This document shows, one piece after another, positions 5,047 to 5,821 of a DNA stretch of 5,821 bases (within the stretch, counting starts at the first letter, position 1; each line of letters opens with the position of its first letter). The notes beneath the pieces are model-generated. The model was not told the DNA's origin. It was given only the letters and a program-made list of their open reading frames with translations, and searched no databases. This DNA comes from Candidatus Dormiibacterota bacterium. Its GTDB lineage: Bacteria > Chloroflexota > Dormibacteria > Aeolococcales > Aeolococcaceae. Location of the stretch: NCBI GenBank assembly GCA_027451645.1, contig DAIDIX010000123.1, positions 1 through 5,821 on the forward strand. The letters are read 5' to 3'. Position numbers and translations under genes: made by a program.

Positions 5047-5821
5047 TCAGTTCTCCTCATTGAATCCCCTTCTGATGACCGAGGTAAGCAGGCGGGTTGC
5101 ACGCCGTCGTACTGAGGTGCTGTGCACTTCACGGACAGCAAGGGTAGCAGCAGTCCACGTAACCTGGGTAGCGCTCATGCGGAGCTGGTCAATGATGCGC
5201 TCTGTATCTTTCAGCTGGCTCACACTGTTGCGCGTATTCCAGCTGATTGGAGGCAGATCCTGGGAGACTGTTACAAGTCGAGTACTGCCCTGTCCACGGC
5301 CTCCACTTCCAGGCTCGAAGGTACGGTATCCGCTTGCAGGCAGAGAATCCGGCGATGACTGTGCTGATGATGGGGGTGGTTCTGGTATATCGCCGACTGG
5401 CCCCTGATCCTGCTGGACATGGAAGTTCTGCGGGACAAACGAATGACTCGACATTTCCACCCATCTCCGCTTCTGCGCCTCACCAGGCGGTGTGGCTGGC
5501 GGAGCCGGTACTGGCGGTGGAGCGGAGGGTGTCTCGGAAGGTGGTGCAGCTGACGGCACTGCAGCTGATGCAGCAATCTGGGGCGGAAGCAGTGGCTGTA
5601 CTTGGGGAGCTGGTGGTGCAGACGGCTGTGAAGGGACTGCTGGGCCAGTCTGCGGAGGAGGTGGAAGCGGTATGCCAGGTGTTGGAGGAGCCGGTGGTGC
5701 AGACGGTGGAAGTGCAGAAGGAGGGAGTGCAGGTGTGGAGGGCTGCTGCTGAAGTCGCTCAAAAGGAGATGTCCATGCTGGCGGAGCTTGAGGTGCAGGA
5801 GGCTCCACTTCGGGAGGTGCT
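5047..5821 (-). CDS. Proline/alanine-rich protein, partial, unknown function (N-terminus beyond right edge)
   Basis: The minus-strand frame is open from the right edge to a TGA at 5047-5049 (258 codons). A GTG at 5808 could serve as a start, but the frame and the Pro-rich composition continue past it (APPE), so the gene is probably longer. The first 110 or so residues are extremely rich in Pro, Ala, Ser and Gln with repeated PSAPP-type motifs. A middle section is polar (KRRWVEMSSHSFVPQNFHV). The last 60 residues look helical and end in a basic stretch (TSVRRRATRLLTSVIRRGF). No membrane segment is visible in this part. It precedes tadB on the same strand and may belong to the tad operon, for example as a disordered linker to a domain encoded upstream. 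No family is recognised. The pure coding phase of the Pro-rich section, antisense to a Gly-rich frame, makes this strand the better choice. Confidence 0.7.
   Translation of the reverse strand, partial: APPEVEPPAPQAPPAWTSPFERLQQQPSTPALPPSALPPSAPPAPPTPGIPLPPPPQTGPAVPSQPSAPPAPQVQPLLPPQIAASAAVPSAAPPSETPSAPPPVPAPPATPPGEAQKRRWVEMSSHSFVPQNFHVQQDQGPVGDIPEPPPSSAQSSPDSLPASGYRTFEPGSGGRGQGSTRLVTVSQDLPPISWNTRNSVSQLKDTERIIDQLRMSATQVTWTAATLAVREVHSTSVRRRATRLLTSVIRRGFNEEN
5606..5706 (-). repeat. In-frame 20-bp imperfect direct repeat coding PSAPPAP
   Basis: The 20-mers at 5606-5625 and 5687-5706 differ at one base and lie 81 bp (27 codons) apart, so they keep frame. Both encode Pro-Ser-Ala-Pro-Pro-Ala-Pro in the proline-rich protein. 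This points to growth of the low-complexity region by slippage or unequal exchange rather than to a separate element. Confidence 0.6.

Noticed and set aside
5492..5752. Plus-strand Gly/Ala-rich open frame, resembling a structural or PE_PGRS-like protein
   Set aside because: It is the exact antisense of the proline-rich section, where Pro codons read as Gly codons, and it lacks a ribosome binding site.
1..5821. CRISPR array, tRNA, rRNA or insertion sequence
   Set aside because: No regularly spaced repeats, cloverleaf-like segments, rRNA-like stretches, transposase motifs or terminal inverted repeats were seen on reading both strands.

Overview
This window looks like a bacterial chromosomal segment of moderate GC content. 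It carries part of a tad (tight adherence, Flp-type pilus) secretion locus next to a ParA-type ATPase and a multidomain protein with DUF4388/PatA-N-like repeats. The phylum cannot be fixed from the sequence. Separate TadB and TadC genes, DUF4388-type domains and apparently leaderless starts would suit Chloroflexota or a similar lineage, but that is inference.

Layout. Positions 1-766 (minus) hold the N-terminal 255 codons of a ParA/MinD-family ATPase that runs off the left edge. A 30-bp divergent gap (767-796) separates it from a 550-residue plus-strand protein (797-2449) with three DUF4388-like modules, a long acidic disordered linker and a helical C-terminal domain. A 96-residue single-pass membrane protein (2474-2764) follows closely with a good Shine-Dalgarno, so these two probably form an operon. 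A convergent gap (2765-2883) contains a bulged hairpin. On the minus strand, read right to left, are a proline-rich protein of unknown function (5047-5821, N-terminus beyond the right edge), a 141-bp intergenic region with an 8-bp inverted repeat, tadB (3901-4905) and tadC (2884-3888). TadB and tadC are 12 bp apart with the tadC ribosome binding site inside that gap.

How the genes may work together. TadB and TadC are the paired inner-membrane platform proteins that work with the TadA/CpaF ATPase, which is not in this window, to assemble Flp pili or run a related type II/IV-like machine. ParA-type ATPases (TadZ/CpaE and relatives) often position such machines. The ParA here lacks the N-terminal receiver-like region of TadZ/CpaE, so it is either a stand-alone positioning ATPase or unrelated to the pilus. 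Its divergent neighbour, the DUF4388-like repeat protein, together with the small membrane protein, is a plausible membrane-linked partner. That functional link is a hypothesis based on gene order alone.
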